DNA of 64,000 nt from Helicobacter_D sp964464895. GTDB taxonomy: Bacteria > Campylobacterota > Campylobacteria > Campylobacterales > Helicobacteraceae. The stretch is taken from the NCBI GenBank assembly GCA_964464895.1, contig CAYXGY010000007.1:18531-82530 (forward strand), written 5' to 3'. Under the pieces are notes generated by a model. That model made no database searches, was not told the DNA's origin, and worked only from the letters and a program-made list of their open reading frames with translations. The stretch's first letter is position 1; each line of letters begins with the position of its first letter. Both the position numbers and the translations under genes were made by a program. Below are positions 1 to 8,263 of this stretch, piece by piece.

Positions 1-535
1 CTTGGACATTGTTTTCAAAGATAAATTCGGTTTTAATCGTAGAATAGTCCGTGAGGACGAGGAGTTTTAGCTCTAAAGGAATAATTTGATGCACATATAA
101 AATATTCAAAGGAGGATTGAGCATTTCTAAATAAACATTTTTTGCAAGGGAGTTGAAAGGGTTTTCTGTTGGTTGGTCTAAAGTTTGGGATTCTTCTGTG
201 TTTTGTGTTTCTGCCAAAGGATTTTGCGTTGTGGCAGAATCTTGTGTCGCGAAATTAGCATTTGGGGTATCATTAGGATTTGGTTGGTGTATCGGAGCAG
301 AATTGAGATCTAGGGATTCCTCCTGTACATTTTCCTCTGTAATGGCATTAGGCAATGCCTGTTGAGAGGTTTCTAGGCTTTGTGGATTGGAATGTGCCTC
401 CATTGTTTCAGGGCTTTGTGGAAACATTCTCGTTTCACCACTATGAGCGTCTTTCAAGTTTTCTTTGTCTGTATCTTGTGCGATTCCACAGACACACAAT
501 CCCAAAACGAATACTAATGGTGTAAAAATTTTCAT
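1..535 (-). CDS. Exported periplasmic protein, BatD-like (partial, runs off left edge)
   Basis: Not in any complete frame because it leaves the window. Read on the minus strand from the ATG at 535-533 it stays open for 178 codons to base 1. It starts with a short signal peptide (MKIFTPLVFVLGLCVCGIAQ), followed by about 100 residues of low-complexity Q/E/N/P/T-rich linker, then a more ordered part containing NPFNSLAKNVYLEML and ILYVHQIIPLELKLL. The start ATG overlaps the purQ stop (ATGA), so the two are probably translationally coupled. Campylobacter jejuni has the same order (ctp, purC, purS, purQ, periplasmic protein). The domain after the linker resembles the BatD/oxygen-tolerance type, but that name is inference; export is the better supported part. 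Confidence 0.7.
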   Translation of the reverse strand, partial: MKIFTPLVFVLGLCVCGIAQDTDKENLKDAHSGETRMFPQSPETMEAHSNPQSLETSQQALPNAITEENVQEESLDLNSAPIHQPNPNDTPNANFATQDSATTQNPLAETQNTEESQTLDQPTENPFNSLAKNVYLEMLNPPLNILYVHQIIPLELKLLVLTDYSTIKTEFIFENNVQ

Positions 536-1188
536 AAAATTTCTAAAAACCCCTCTAGCATTTTTAAGCCAATGTCTTGCCCAAGTAGCTTTTCTATCGC
601 GCGTTCAGGGTGGGGCATAAGCCCAAAAACATTTTTTTGTTTGTTACAAATCCCTGCAATATTGCTTATTGAACCATTGGGGTTATGGACATATTCTAGT
701 AAAATTTGATGGTGTGCTCTTAACTCTTGTAATCCTGTTGCGTCAATATAATAGTTCCCGTCTGCGTGGGCGATTGGAATCCTTGCAATTTCGTTTGGTT
801 GGAATTTGCTTAGAAACACATTATCATTGTGAATGATTTTGAGGTCGGAATCTTTGGAGATAAAATGCAGATTTTCATTGCGTTTCATTGCGCCGGGCAA
901 TAATCCGCTTTCAAGCAGAATCTGGAATCCATTGCAGATTCCAAGCACATATCCTCCATCTTTTGCAAAGTCTATCACCGCTTTCATAATCGGAGAGAAT
1001 CGCGCAATTGCCCCACTGCGCAAATAGTCTCCATAGCTAAATCCTCCGGGAATTACGACTAGCTTTGTCCCTTGTGGCAGGGAAGTTTCTTTGTGCCATA
1101 CGATTTTGGTTGGCACATTAAGGAGAGAAAAGGCATATTCCATATCATATTCGCAATTTGTTCCCAAAAATTGTAGAATCGCAACCAT
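532..1188 (-). CDS. purQ: Phosphoribosylformylglycinamidine synthase subunit PurQ (glutaminase)
   Basis: Class I glutamine amidotransferase subunit of the three-part FGAM synthase (PurL-PurS-PurQ), which converts FGAR to FGAM in purine synthesis. The 218-residue protein shows the oxyanion motif GGFSYGDYLRSGA (about residues 48-60), the nucleophile in GICNGFQILLESG, and the His-Glu pair in MPHPERAIE near the C-terminus. Length is normal for stand-alone PurQ. It lies 1 bp after purS, and its TGA overlaps the ATG of the following exported-protein gene. PurL is not in this window. Confidence 0.96.
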   Translation of the reverse strand: MVAILQFLGTNCEYDMEYAFSLLNVPTKIVWHKETSLPQGTKLVVIPGGFSYGDYLRSGAIARFSPIMKAVIDFAKDGGYVLGICNGFQILLESGLLPGAMKRNENLHFISKDSDLKIIHNDNVFLSKFQPNEIARIPIAHADGNYYIDATGLQELRAHHQILLEYVHNPNGSISNIAGICNKQKNVFGLMPHPERAIEKLLGQDIGLKMLEGFLEIL

Positions 1189-1189
1189 T

Positions 1190-1426
1190 TTATATCTTTA
1201 TTGTATAATTTTCTATCACGGTGTTCGCTAGCAGGGTATCACACATAGATTCCACTTCTTTTTGGATATTAGTTTTATCGTCTCCTGCAATCTCTAGTGT
1301 AATGACTTTGCCTACTTTGACGCTTTCTACTCCTTGATAGCCTAGTGATTCTAAGGCGTGGTGTATGGCTTTGCCTTGAGGGTCTAATACACCCTCTTTT
1401 AGTCCTACAATGACTTCTACTTTCAT
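1190..1426 (-). CDS. purS: Phosphoribosylformylglycinamidine synthase subunit PurS
   Basis: Small (78 residues) structural subunit that bridges PurQ and PurL, typical of species with a split FGAM synthase. The sequence MKVEVIVGLKEGVLDPQG and the following KAIHHALESLGYQGV are characteristic. A GTG directly before the ATG would add one residue; I prefer the ATG at 1426 because AGGGG ends about six bases upstream of it. It follows purC by 8 bp in the same operon. Confidence 0.93.
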   Translation of the reverse strand: MKVEVIVGLKEGVLDPQGKAIHHALESLGYQGVESVKVGKVITLEIAGDDKTNIQKEVESMCDTLLANTVIENYTIKI

Positions 1427-1434
1427 CACTTCCC

Positions 1435-2151
1435 CTAGCTCAAAATTCTTTTTAAAATTTCTTCATAAGCCATTTTGACATTGCCTAAATCTTGTCTAAA
1501 GCGGTCTTTGTCTAGTTTTTCTTTGGTTTGCTTATCCCAAAATCTGCAAGAATCTGGCGTGATTTCATCGGCGACAAGAATCGCCTTGCTATTGTCTATT
1601 CCAAACTCTAGTTTGAAATCTACTAAAATAAGATTCCTTTTATCAAAAAACTCTCGTAAAACCTCATTGACTTTACGCCCGATTTTGCGTAGCTCATCTA
1701 GTGTTTCTACGGATTTGACGCATTGGAGAATCAAGGCGTGTTCGTCATTAATGAGTGGGTCGCCGAGTGCATCGTCTTTGTAGTAAAATTCTACAAGTGT
1801 AAAGGGCAGAGGCTCTCCCTCTTTGATTCCTAGTCGCTTGCTCAATGAGCCTGTGGCAACATTGCGGACAACGACTTCAATGGGAACAATGCAGACACGT
1901 TTGCAGAGCATTAAATCTTCTCCTATTGTCTCTACATAATGTGTTTTGATTCCATTGTTTTCTAGCAATTTAAAGATTTCGGTAGAGATTTTGCAATTAA
2001 GAATCCCTTTCCCTTGCTCACTTCCTCTTTTTTCAGCGTTAAAGGCGGTTAAATCGTCTTTAAATTGAGAAATGACTAAATTCTCATCACTTGTGTTATA
2101 AAGCTTTTTGCCTTTGCCCTCATACATCATTTCTTTTTGCGTTACTTGCAT
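1435..2151 (-). CDS. purC: SAICAR synthetase PurC
   Basis: Phosphoribosylaminoimidazole-succinocarboxamide synthase: ATP-dependent ligation of aspartate to CAIR in purine synthesis. The 238-residue protein has the ATP-binding start EMMYEGKGKKLYNT, the substrate-binding IVPIEVVVRNVATGSLSKR and the C-terminal DEITPDSCRFWD, all typical of the family. An AAGGAG ribosome-binding site precedes the ATG. It sits between ctpA and purS in one minus-strand operon with gaps of about 10 bp. Confidence 0.97.
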   Translation of the reverse strand: MQVTQKEMMYEGKGKKLYNTSDENLVISQFKDDLTAFNAEKRGSEQGKGILNCKISTEIFKLLENNGIKTHYVETIGEDLMLCKRVCIVPIEVVVRNVATGSLSKRLGIKEGEPLPFTLVEFYYKDDALGDPLINDEHALILQCVKSVETLDELRKIGRKVNEVLREFFDKRNLILVDFKLEFGIDNSKAILVADEITPDSCRFWDKQTKEKLDKDRFRQDLGNVKMAYEEILKRILS

Positions 2152-2161
2152 TTTACTCCTT

Positions 2162-3454
2162 TTATAGAACTTTGAAGACTTTTAGCACATCAATGGCACT
2201 TTTTAGCTGAATGTCTTGCAATACTTGTTTGTGTGTAATAGTATCTTTAGAATCCTTTGCCTTTTTGTCTTTGTTGGTCTCAACCTTTGCGAGTTCGCCC
2301 TCTAAGTGTTTTTGCAAATCAGCTTCTTTGATACTAAATCCACTATTTTCATCTGGCACGATACCCGGAGCGACTTCAATGTCTGGTGTTACGCCTACGG
2401 CTTGAATCGTACGCCCACTTGGCAAGTAATAGCGAGCAATCGTGAGGCGCAAAGCTTCTTTTTTCTCTGTGGGCAGAATCACTTGCACACTCCCTTTACC
2501 AAATGTTCCCTCACCGACTAATACACCGCGCTTATTGTCTTGAATCGCACCCGCGACAATCTCGCTCGCACTCGCACTTCCATTATTGACCAATACAACG
2601 AGTGGGATTGTGGCATAAGGTGTGCGATTGGTCGCACGATAGACGATGTTTTCATCTTTGATTCTGCCTCTTTGGGAAACAATAATTCCTTGTTTGATAA
2701 ACAAATCACTTAACTCTACGGCTTGATTTAGTAATCCGCCCGGATTGTTACGCAAATCCAATACGATTCCCTCAATGGTTTTGAATTTCTTTAGCTCTTC
2801 TTCTACGCGTTTGCTAACATTTTTGTCAAATGAGGTTACGCGCAAATAGACATAGTTGCTTTCTTCAATGCCTTTCGCATAGACAGATTCCACTTTGATA
2901 TTGTCGCGCACAATGTCAAATACAATGGGTTTTGGTTCGTTTTTACGTACAATGGTTAATTGGACTTTTGTATTGGGCTTACCACGCATTCTATTGACAG
3001 CTTCGTCAATACTCATATTTAAGGTGCTTTCTTCATTGATTTTTAGGATAATATCACCACTTTTTAAGCCCGCCCTATCGCCCGGTGTGCCCTCAATTGG
3101 AGCGATAATCGTCAATGCACTATCTTTTAGAGAAATTGTGATTCCAATCCCACCAAACTGCCCATCGGTTTGGATTTTTAAGTCTTCAAATTTTTTTTCA
3201 TCTAAATAGGCAGAGTGTGCATCTAGGTTTGAGAGTAACCCATCAATCGCTTTATCTATGATTTCATTAAGACTTAATTCATCTACATAATATTTTTCCA
3301 CCGTGCCGATGACTTTGCGTAATTTATTATAAGCGTCTAGTCTTGATTCATCTTCTGCGAGTGCAAGATTTTGAAACATCGCAACAAATAAGAAGCTTGT
3401 AAGAAAATTCGCTAGGGAAACAGGAAAGATTCTTTTAAAATGAAATTGTTTCAT
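2162..3454 (-). CDS. ctpA: Carboxy-terminal processing protease (S41 family)
   Basis: Exported serine protease that trims C-termini of envelope proteins. The order is an N-terminal hydrophobic signal or anchor (residues about 8-33), a PDZ domain (about 85-170, GQFGGIGITISLKD to GDIILKINEES), and the S41 core with catalytic Ser in NNGSASASEIVAGA and Lys in EGTFGKGSVQ. A lysine-rich tail (LAKVETNKDKKAKDSKD) follows the protease core. The 430-residue length is normal. A TTG codon lies just upstream of the chosen ATG (3454). It is the first gene of the operon ctpA-purC-purS-purQ, an order shared with Campylobacter. Confidence 0.95.
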   Translation of the reverse strand: MKQFHFKRIFPVSLANFLTSFLFVAMFQNLALAEDESRLDAYNKLRKVIGTVEKYYVDELSLNEIIDKAIDGLLSNLDAHSAYLDEKKFEDLKIQTDGQFGGIGITISLKDSALTIIAPIEGTPGDRAGLKSGDIILKINEESTLNMSIDEAVNRMRGKPNTKVQLTIVRKNEPKPIVFDIVRDNIKVESVYAKGIEESNYVYLRVTSFDKNVSKRVEEELKKFKTIEGIVLDLRNNPGGLLNQAVELSDLFIKQGIIVSQRGRIKDENIVYRATNRTPYATIPLVVLVNNGSASASEIVAGAIQDNKRGVLVGEGTFGKGSVQVILPTEKKEALRLTIARYYLPSGRTIQAVGVTPDIEVAPGIVPDENSGFSIKEADLQKHLEGELAKVETNKDKKAKDSKDTITHKQVLQDIQLKSAIDVLKVFKVL

Positions 3455-3621
3455 CAAACCAACCTAAAGTAAAGTTTAAATGCACGATTGTAGCGCATTC
3501 TTATTAAAGCCAAAATAAAATAAGCCAATCCACAAGATTTTCTTGAGGACTTTACTCTTGCTAAGAGCCGCACAGCGCAATGCAACATTTTATATTTTAT
3601 TAAAGAATGCTATGCAGGAAT

Positions 3622-5520
3622 TTATTGATTTTTGTTGCGCAAATGGATATAGAGTTGCAAGACTTCCAAGCTTGCAGGCGTTACCCCGCTGATTTCGCTT
3701 GCTTCAAATAAGCTTTTGGGATTGAATTTTTTGAGTTTTTCTATCACTTCTAGGCTCAAGCCCGGAATCCCGTCAAATACAAAGTCTTGTGGAATCGCAA
3801 TGCTTAGCATTTTGTCCATATTGTTGATGAGGTTTTGTTGCTTTTGAATATAGTTTGCGTATTTTGTCTCTACCAAAATTTCTTCTAATGCGCGTGTGGA
3901 ATAATTTGCAAAAGGGGTTTTTATGATTTCATTGATTTTGAGTAGTTTTTGCAAATCAAAACTGCGACGACTTACAATTGTGCTCCAAGTCGTTTTGTCG
4001 CTGATTTTTTCTTCCGCGATAGAATCTAAGAATTTCAAAGTTTCTAATGTAGGCGTGATAGGGGTGGATTGAAGCCACTCTATGCCCTCTTGAATGTGTT
4101 TTTTATCCTGCATTAATTGTGTAAAATCCGATGCGTCCATTAATCCTAGCCTATGCGCTAGCTCGCCGAGTCTAAAGAGGGCGTTTCCCTCACGCAAAAG
4201 CAGGCGGTATTCTGCGCGCGAGCTAAACATACGATAGGGTTCTTTCGTGCCTTTGGTAACCAAATCATCTACCATTACACCAATGTAAGCTTCGTTGCGT
4301 TTGAGAGTGATTTCTTCCTTTCCTTGCGCACTCAAAGCCGCATTAATACCTGCGAAAATGCCCTGTGCTCCCGCTTCTTCATAGCCTGTTGTGCCATTAA
4401 TCTGTCCTGCGCAGTAGAGATTCTTGATTTTTTTAGTCTCTAATGTGTGTCTAAGTTCGGTTGGATTGATATAATCGTATTCAATCGCATAGCCATAGCG
4501 CACGATTTCCGCATTTTCTAATCCCTCAATACTATGAATCATTGCTTCTTGCACATCAAAAGGAAGTGAGCTTGTCAAACCATTGATATAATACTCATTT
4601 GCTTCTAGTGTCTGCGGCTCTAAGAAAAGTTGGTGTCGCTCTTTATCGGAGAAGCGATGGACTTTGTCTTCAATGCTTGGGCAATAGCGCGGTCCTATTC
4701 CTTCAATTTGCCCCGTAAATAAGGGTGCGCGGTGAAAATTTGCGCGAATAATCGCGTGGGTTTTGGCATTGGTGTAGGTTACATAACAGGGAAGCTGGAT
4801 AGGATTAAATTCCTCTTCCCCAAGTTCTTTTTGTGTTTTTTGGCTAAAGAAAGGTGCGGGAGTATCACCAATGTGTTTTTCTAGGTTTTCAAAGTGAATA
4901 CTGCTTGCTTTAATGCGTGCGCAAGTGCCGGTTTTTAATCGCCCAATCTCCATTCCAAACGTGCGCAAGTTTTCACCCAATGCAGAAGCGGGGGGTTCTC
5001 CTGCTCTCCCATTGCTAGAAGTACTTTCGCCAATATGGATTTTACCTCGCAAAAAAGTGCCAGTTGTCAAGATGATTTTTTTTGCATAATACTTTTTGCC
5101 AATAGAGGTTACAAGCCCAATTACAGCAGTTTTATCGTCATTGAGTAATAGGGATTCTACGATTTGTTGTGTAATTTCTAAGTTGTTTGTATGGTAGCAA
5201 AGATTGCGTGCAATGATTTTATATCTGTCCATATCAATTTGTGCGCGTGTTCCGCGCACTGCTGGACCTTTGGAGGCATTGAGGGTACGGAATTGTATGC
5301 CGCTTTTGTCTGTGATATAGCCCATAACGCCACCAAGTGCGTCAATTTCTTTGACCAAATGTCCTTTACCAAGCCCGCCAATCGCAGGATTACAACTTGC
5401 TGCACCAATTTGCTCCACAAGCATTGTAATCAGCAGGGTTTTGCAACCCATTTTCGCAGATACCACAGAAGCTTCAATCCCCGCGTGTCCCCCACCCACT
5501 ACAATGACATCATAATCCAT
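3622..5520 (-). CDS. mnmG: tRNA uridine-5-carboxymethylaminomethyl modification enzyme MnmG (GidA)
   Basis: FAD-dependent enzyme that, with MnmE, installs cmnm5 on the wobble uridine of certain tRNAs. The 632-residue protein begins MDYDVIVVGGGHAGIEA, a dinucleotide-binding motif. Other family blocks are GIQFRTLNASKGPAVRGTRA, LTTGTFLRGKIHIGE and QINGTTGYEEAGAQG. The C-terminal helical domain that contacts MnmE ends in IPGLSLEVIEKLKKFNP...SGVTPASLEVLQLYI. The frame is open upstream from a TTG at 5547, but the ATG at 5520 with AAGG about eight bases upstream matches the family N-terminus. It is separated from ctpA by 167 bp. Confidence 0.97.
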   Translation of the reverse strand: MDYDVIVVGGGHAGIEASVVSAKMGCKTLLITMLVEQIGAASCNPAIGGLGKGHLVKEIDALGGVMGYITDKSGIQFRTLNASKGPAVRGTRAQIDMDRYKIIARNLCYHTNNLEITQQIVESLLLNDDKTAVIGLVTSIGKKYYAKKIILTTGTFLRGKIHIGESTSSNGRAGEPPASALGENLRTFGMEIGRLKTGTCARIKASSIHFENLEKHIGDTPAPFFSQKTQKELGEEEFNPIQLPCYVTYTNAKTHAIIRANFHRAPLFTGQIEGIGPRYCPSIEDKVHRFSDKERHQLFLEPQTLEANEYYINGLTSSLPFDVQEAMIHSIEGLENAEIVRYGYAIEYDYINPTELRHTLETKKIKNLYCAGQINGTTGYEEAGAQGIFAGINAALSAQGKEEITLKRNEAYIGVMVDDLVTKGTKEPYRMFSSRAEYRLLLREGNALFRLGELAHRLGLMDASDFTQLMQDKKHIQEGIEWLQSTPITPTLETLKFLDSIAEEKISDKTTWSTIVSRRSFDLQKLLKINEIIKTPFANYSTRALEEILVETKYANYIQKQQNLINNMDKMLSIAIPQDFVFDGIPGLSLEVIEKLKKFNPKSLFEASEISGVTPASLEVLQLYIHLRNKNQ

Positions 5521-5582
5521 TCTTTGCCTTATGAAATTTTTGCGCAATTATAGCCAATAATGATAAGTTTGCATCTATTCGT

Positions 5583-5635
5583 GATTCTGCATTATGGATT
5601 GCCATAAAAATTTTTCAAATTTACTTGCAATGACA
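5583..5635 (-). repeat. Dispersed intergenic repeat, TCATTGCRAG...GCAATCYATAA family
   Basis: On the minus strand this spacer reads TGTCATTGCAAG, an A/T-rich middle, then GGCAATCCATAATGCAGAATC. Start and end match the elements at 8062-8102, 8151-8193, 39552-39621 and 48273-48314. It lies in the 191-bp gap between mnmG and the chemoreceptor gene. Function unknown. Confidence 0.55.
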
Positions 5636-5669
5636 ATTTATTTTTACGAAATTCTGTATTGTAGTGGAT

Positions 5670-5691
5670 AGAATCGCAAAAATGCGATTCT
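5670..5691. terminator. Hairpin downstream of the chemoreceptor gene
   Basis: Perfect 9-bp inverted repeat AGAATCGCA / TGCGATTCT with an AAAA loop, 20 bp beyond the chemoreceptor stop codon. No clear run of T follows on the minus strand, so it may protect the 3' end rather than terminate by itself. Confidence 0.4.
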
Positions 5692-5711
5692 AAAGAGAGT
5701 TTTTGGAGGGA

Positions 5712-7829
5712 TTAAAATTTCTTTTTATTCACATCGTCTAAGATATTTTTTGAGATTCCATTGACATTGCGTGTAATGTCATTTGTAGTATTGGCGACTT
5801 CAACATTCTCATTGGTTACGTTTTCTAGTTGGACAATGGATTCGTTGATTTGTGAAATACCTTGAGATTGTTCTTTGATAGATTCGCTCATTTCGCTGAC
5901 GCTTTGGACAAGCACATTAACATTGGCTTCAATTTCTCCGAGTGATTTTCCTGTTCTCTCTGCTAGTTTTCGGACTTCATCTGCAACGACTGCGAATCCT
6001 CTTCCGTGTTCTCCAGCTCTTGCAGCTTCAATCGCAGCATTGAGGGCAAGTAAGTTCGTTTGGTCTGCAATGTCTTTAATCACGCCCACGATTCCTTTAA
6101 TGTCTTCTGCTTGTCGTGTCGCATCACTTGTTTTGTTGCTAACATTTTCCATAGATTGGCTGATTTCTTCTACTGCTGCGGCAGATTGTTGCAAGGAGCT
6201 AGCTTGCGCCTGTGAGCCTTCCATTAATTTTTGCATAGAAGATTCTAGTTCAGCAGATTGTGCTGCAAGTTCTTTTGCGAATCCCGCACTTGCATTTAAC
6301 ATTTTCTTAATCTCTTCTCCTAGAATGTTAGTCATTGTTTCTACACTTCCTTTTGCATCTTTGACTTCTGTTGTGAAGTCTAATGCTTTGTAGGATTCAA
6401 AGACGCGATGAATCTCATTCATATCACTTCCGATTCTTTTTTGTAGCACATCTAGCATATTGTTCAAGACTTCTTTGAGTTCTGCAAGTTGTGGGTTGGC
6501 AGGTTGTTTGACAATTCTCGCAGTCAAATCACCATTATTGACCGCTTTTGCCGTTTCTGCAGATTGTTCAATCGCCTCCGCATCAATTTTTAGAGAATCT
6601 TGTGTGCGTTTGATATTTTCATTAATCAATCTACCCATAATCCCTAATTCATCGTTGGCTCTAATCTTGATGAAATGGACCTCTTTGCTTTCGTGGTTAA
6701 TAAATTTAAAGAATGAGTTGAGGGTATTGACAAGAATTGGCAAGCGACCACCGATATTTTTCCTGACATAAAAATAAAGCAAAAGCATTGCGACTATAAT
6801 GAGCACTAAGGAAGTAGCAGCAATAGTGAGGAGTAAATTACGCACAGGAGCAAGCATAGTAGCTTCTGGAATGGCTACTATTAAAGAAAAGTCCGCATAT
6901 CCACCTTTAGAAGAAAAGCTCTGTATGCTTGCAAAAGTATCTACACCTGTTGTCGTTGTGTATTCTAGGTTGGTGGATTGTTTGTTTTGAATCGCCTTGA
7001 TAACTGCTTGAGCCCCTTCGTCTGTATTGACCTCCGCGAGATTTTTGAGTAACAATTCATTGTTTGGGCAGGCAATGATTGTGCCATCAGAACTTGTTAA
7101 GATTTTCATCTCTCCCTCATAGGTGATTGCCTGTTTGTTATTCAAGAATTCTAATATAGAATGTTGGCTATTAACGACGAAACCGAATGAGCCAATCACT
7201 CTTTTGTAGCGGTCAAAGATGGGTGCGCCAATACCGAATCCGACAAATTCGTCTTGCTCAATCTTATAAGCTCTCACACTTCCAAAGAAAACTTCATCAC
7301 TTCCGTATTTGCCGTTTTTAAGGGGTTTTTGAATGCTTACCATTCCTGTTATCATAGAATCTCTAGGTTTTTTGCGTGAGACACCTCCCATTTTTGTGGT
7401 ATCTGCATCATACAATAGCATCATAAATTCGCCACTTTCTGTGAAATAGATAGGGTCGCCTTTATAGTGCGCAGGAGCATTTGTAAGATATAGAAATCCA
7501 TAGTCTGCGTATAAAGAGCTATCAAAAATGCTTGTTAAGACATTTTCTAATCTTTGCAATTCTATTCCTTGAATGTCCGTTGTTTCTAGCATACCATTTA
7601 GGATTTTTGCACCCGCTTGTGTAATGGAAGTCAATTCTTCTAGCATTCCTTCAATATAGTGCGCATCGCCAATAGCAGAACGCATAACGATTGCTTCTGT
7701 GTTGCGTTCTATGTTGTTACTGACGCGCATAGAAACAATTACGCTTAGAACAACAATACTAATCACAAAAATTGTCCCCACAGCACAAACTAATTTGGTT
7801 TGCAGTTTAAGATTATTTAAGAATCCCAT
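5712..7829 (-). CDS. Methyl-accepting chemotaxis protein with periplasmic sensor domain
   Basis: Chemoreceptor that signals through CheW/CheA. The 705-residue layout is: first membrane helix (about 12-34), periplasmic ligand-binding region of about 300 residues with a dCache-like pattern (ERNTEAIVMRSAIGDAHYIEG at the start, then GFGIGAPIFDRYKRVIGSFGF), second helix (about 333-356), HAMP-like linker and long coiled coil, and a signalling tip with the conserved hairpin NLLALNAAIEAARAGEHGRG followed by FAVVADEVRKLAERT. It ends in NKKKF without a CheR/CheB-docking pentapeptide. Monocistronic, with a -10-like TATAAT on its own strand at 7942-7947. The ligand cannot be deduced. Confidence 0.93.
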   Translation of the reverse strand: MGFLNNLKLQTKLVCAVGTIFVISIVVLSVIVSMRVSNNIERNTEAIVMRSAIGDAHYIEGMLEELTSITQAGAKILNGMLETTDIQGIELQRLENVLTSIFDSSLYADYGFLYLTNAPAHYKGDPIYFTESGEFMMLLYDADTTKMGGVSRKKPRDSMITGMVSIQKPLKNGKYGSDEVFFGSVRAYKIEQDEFVGFGIGAPIFDRYKRVIGSFGFVVNSQHSILEFLNNKQAITYEGEMKILTSSDGTIIACPNNELLLKNLAEVNTDEGAQAVIKAIQNKQSTNLEYTTTTGVDTFASIQSFSSKGGYADFSLIVAIPEATMLAPVRNLLLTIAATSLVLIIVAMLLLYFYVRKNIGGRLPILVNTLNSFFKFINHESKEVHFIKIRANDELGIMGRLINENIKRTQDSLKIDAEAIEQSAETAKAVNNGDLTARIVKQPANPQLAELKEVLNNMLDVLQKRIGSDMNEIHRVFESYKALDFTTEVKDAKGSVETMTNILGEEIKKMLNASAGFAKELAAQSAELESSMQKLMEGSQAQASSLQQSAAAVEEISQSMENVSNKTSDATRQAEDIKGIVGVIKDIADQTNLLALNAAIEAARAGEHGRGFAVVADEVRKLAERTGKSLGEIEANVNVLVQSVSEMSESIKEQSQGISQINESIVQLENVTNENVEVANTTNDITRNVNGISKNILDDVNKKKF

Positions 7830-7941
7830 TTTCCCAACTTCCTTATTTATGGATTTTGATAAAAAACCCGAATTTTACCATAGAAATAGTTTAAAAAATA
7901 ATAAAAATTTAATCAATTTATTAATTAAGTTATAACAGTAA

Positions 7942-7947
7942 ATTATA
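7942..7947 (-). promoter_or_regulatory. -10 element (TATAAT) for the chemoreceptor gene
   Basis: Minus-strand TATAAT about 110 bp upstream of the chemoreceptor ATG, in A/T-rich sequence. No good -35 was identified, which is usual for Helicobacter vegetative promoters. Confidence 0.4.
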
Positions 7948-8061
7948 CTTTAGATTTTAGAGTTTTTGCAGGTTTGGTTTTGCCTCTGCTATTTTCCTAT
8001 ATTGTTTTTTGTGAATGAAATAATCTAAATCAAAGAATCGCGCAGAAAGCCAATTATGACT

Positions 8062-8193
8062 TCATCGCGAGATTTTGCTTGTGGAATCGTGGCAATCTAT
8101 AATTTAAGAGTCTTGCCTTTAGATTTCGTCGCTTGATTAAAAGTGTGGTGTTATGGATTGTTATGATTCCACAGGTGGAATCTCGCAAGGACA
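8062..8193 (+). repeat. Large inverted repeat made of two copies of the dispersed element
   Basis: The gap 7830-8263 (434 bp) holds no convincing gene. Bases 8062-8102 and the reverse complement of 8151-8191 match at 31 of 41 positions. Eight of the ten mismatches become G-U pairs in plus-strand RNA, leaving two unpaired positions, with a 48-nt loop (8103-8150). A nested perfect palindrome GATTCCAC-AG-GTGGAATC lies at 8165-8182. The structure ends about 40 bp before the -10 of the CDF transporter gene. See findings. Confidence 0.7.
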
Positions 8194-8232
8194 GGTTGTG
8201 TTGGATAATTCTTGTAAATCATAAAAATGCGT

Positions 8233-8238
8233 TATAAT
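8233..8238 (+). promoter_or_regulatory. -10 element (TATAAT) for the CDF transporter gene
   Basis: TATAAT within ATGCGTTATAATCTTGCG, 25 bp before the ATG at 8264. It is just downstream of the inverted repeat, which therefore should not be in this transcript unless another promoter reads through. Confidence 0.6.
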
Positions 8239-8263
8239 CTTGCGTAAAATTCTAGGCAGATGA

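Noticed and set aside
153..365. Open frame of 70 codons on the plus strand
   Set aside because: It is the shadow of the low-complexity linker of the exported protein encoded on the minus strand at 1-535.
5191..5553. Open frame of 120 codons on the plus strand
   Set aside because: Antisense shadow of the N-terminus of mnmG, with no ribosome-binding site and no family resemblance.
8062..8191. Possible CRISPR or phage attachment repeat
   Set aside because: Only two inverted copies with no regular spacers and no integrase nearby. It matches the dispersed repeat family instead.
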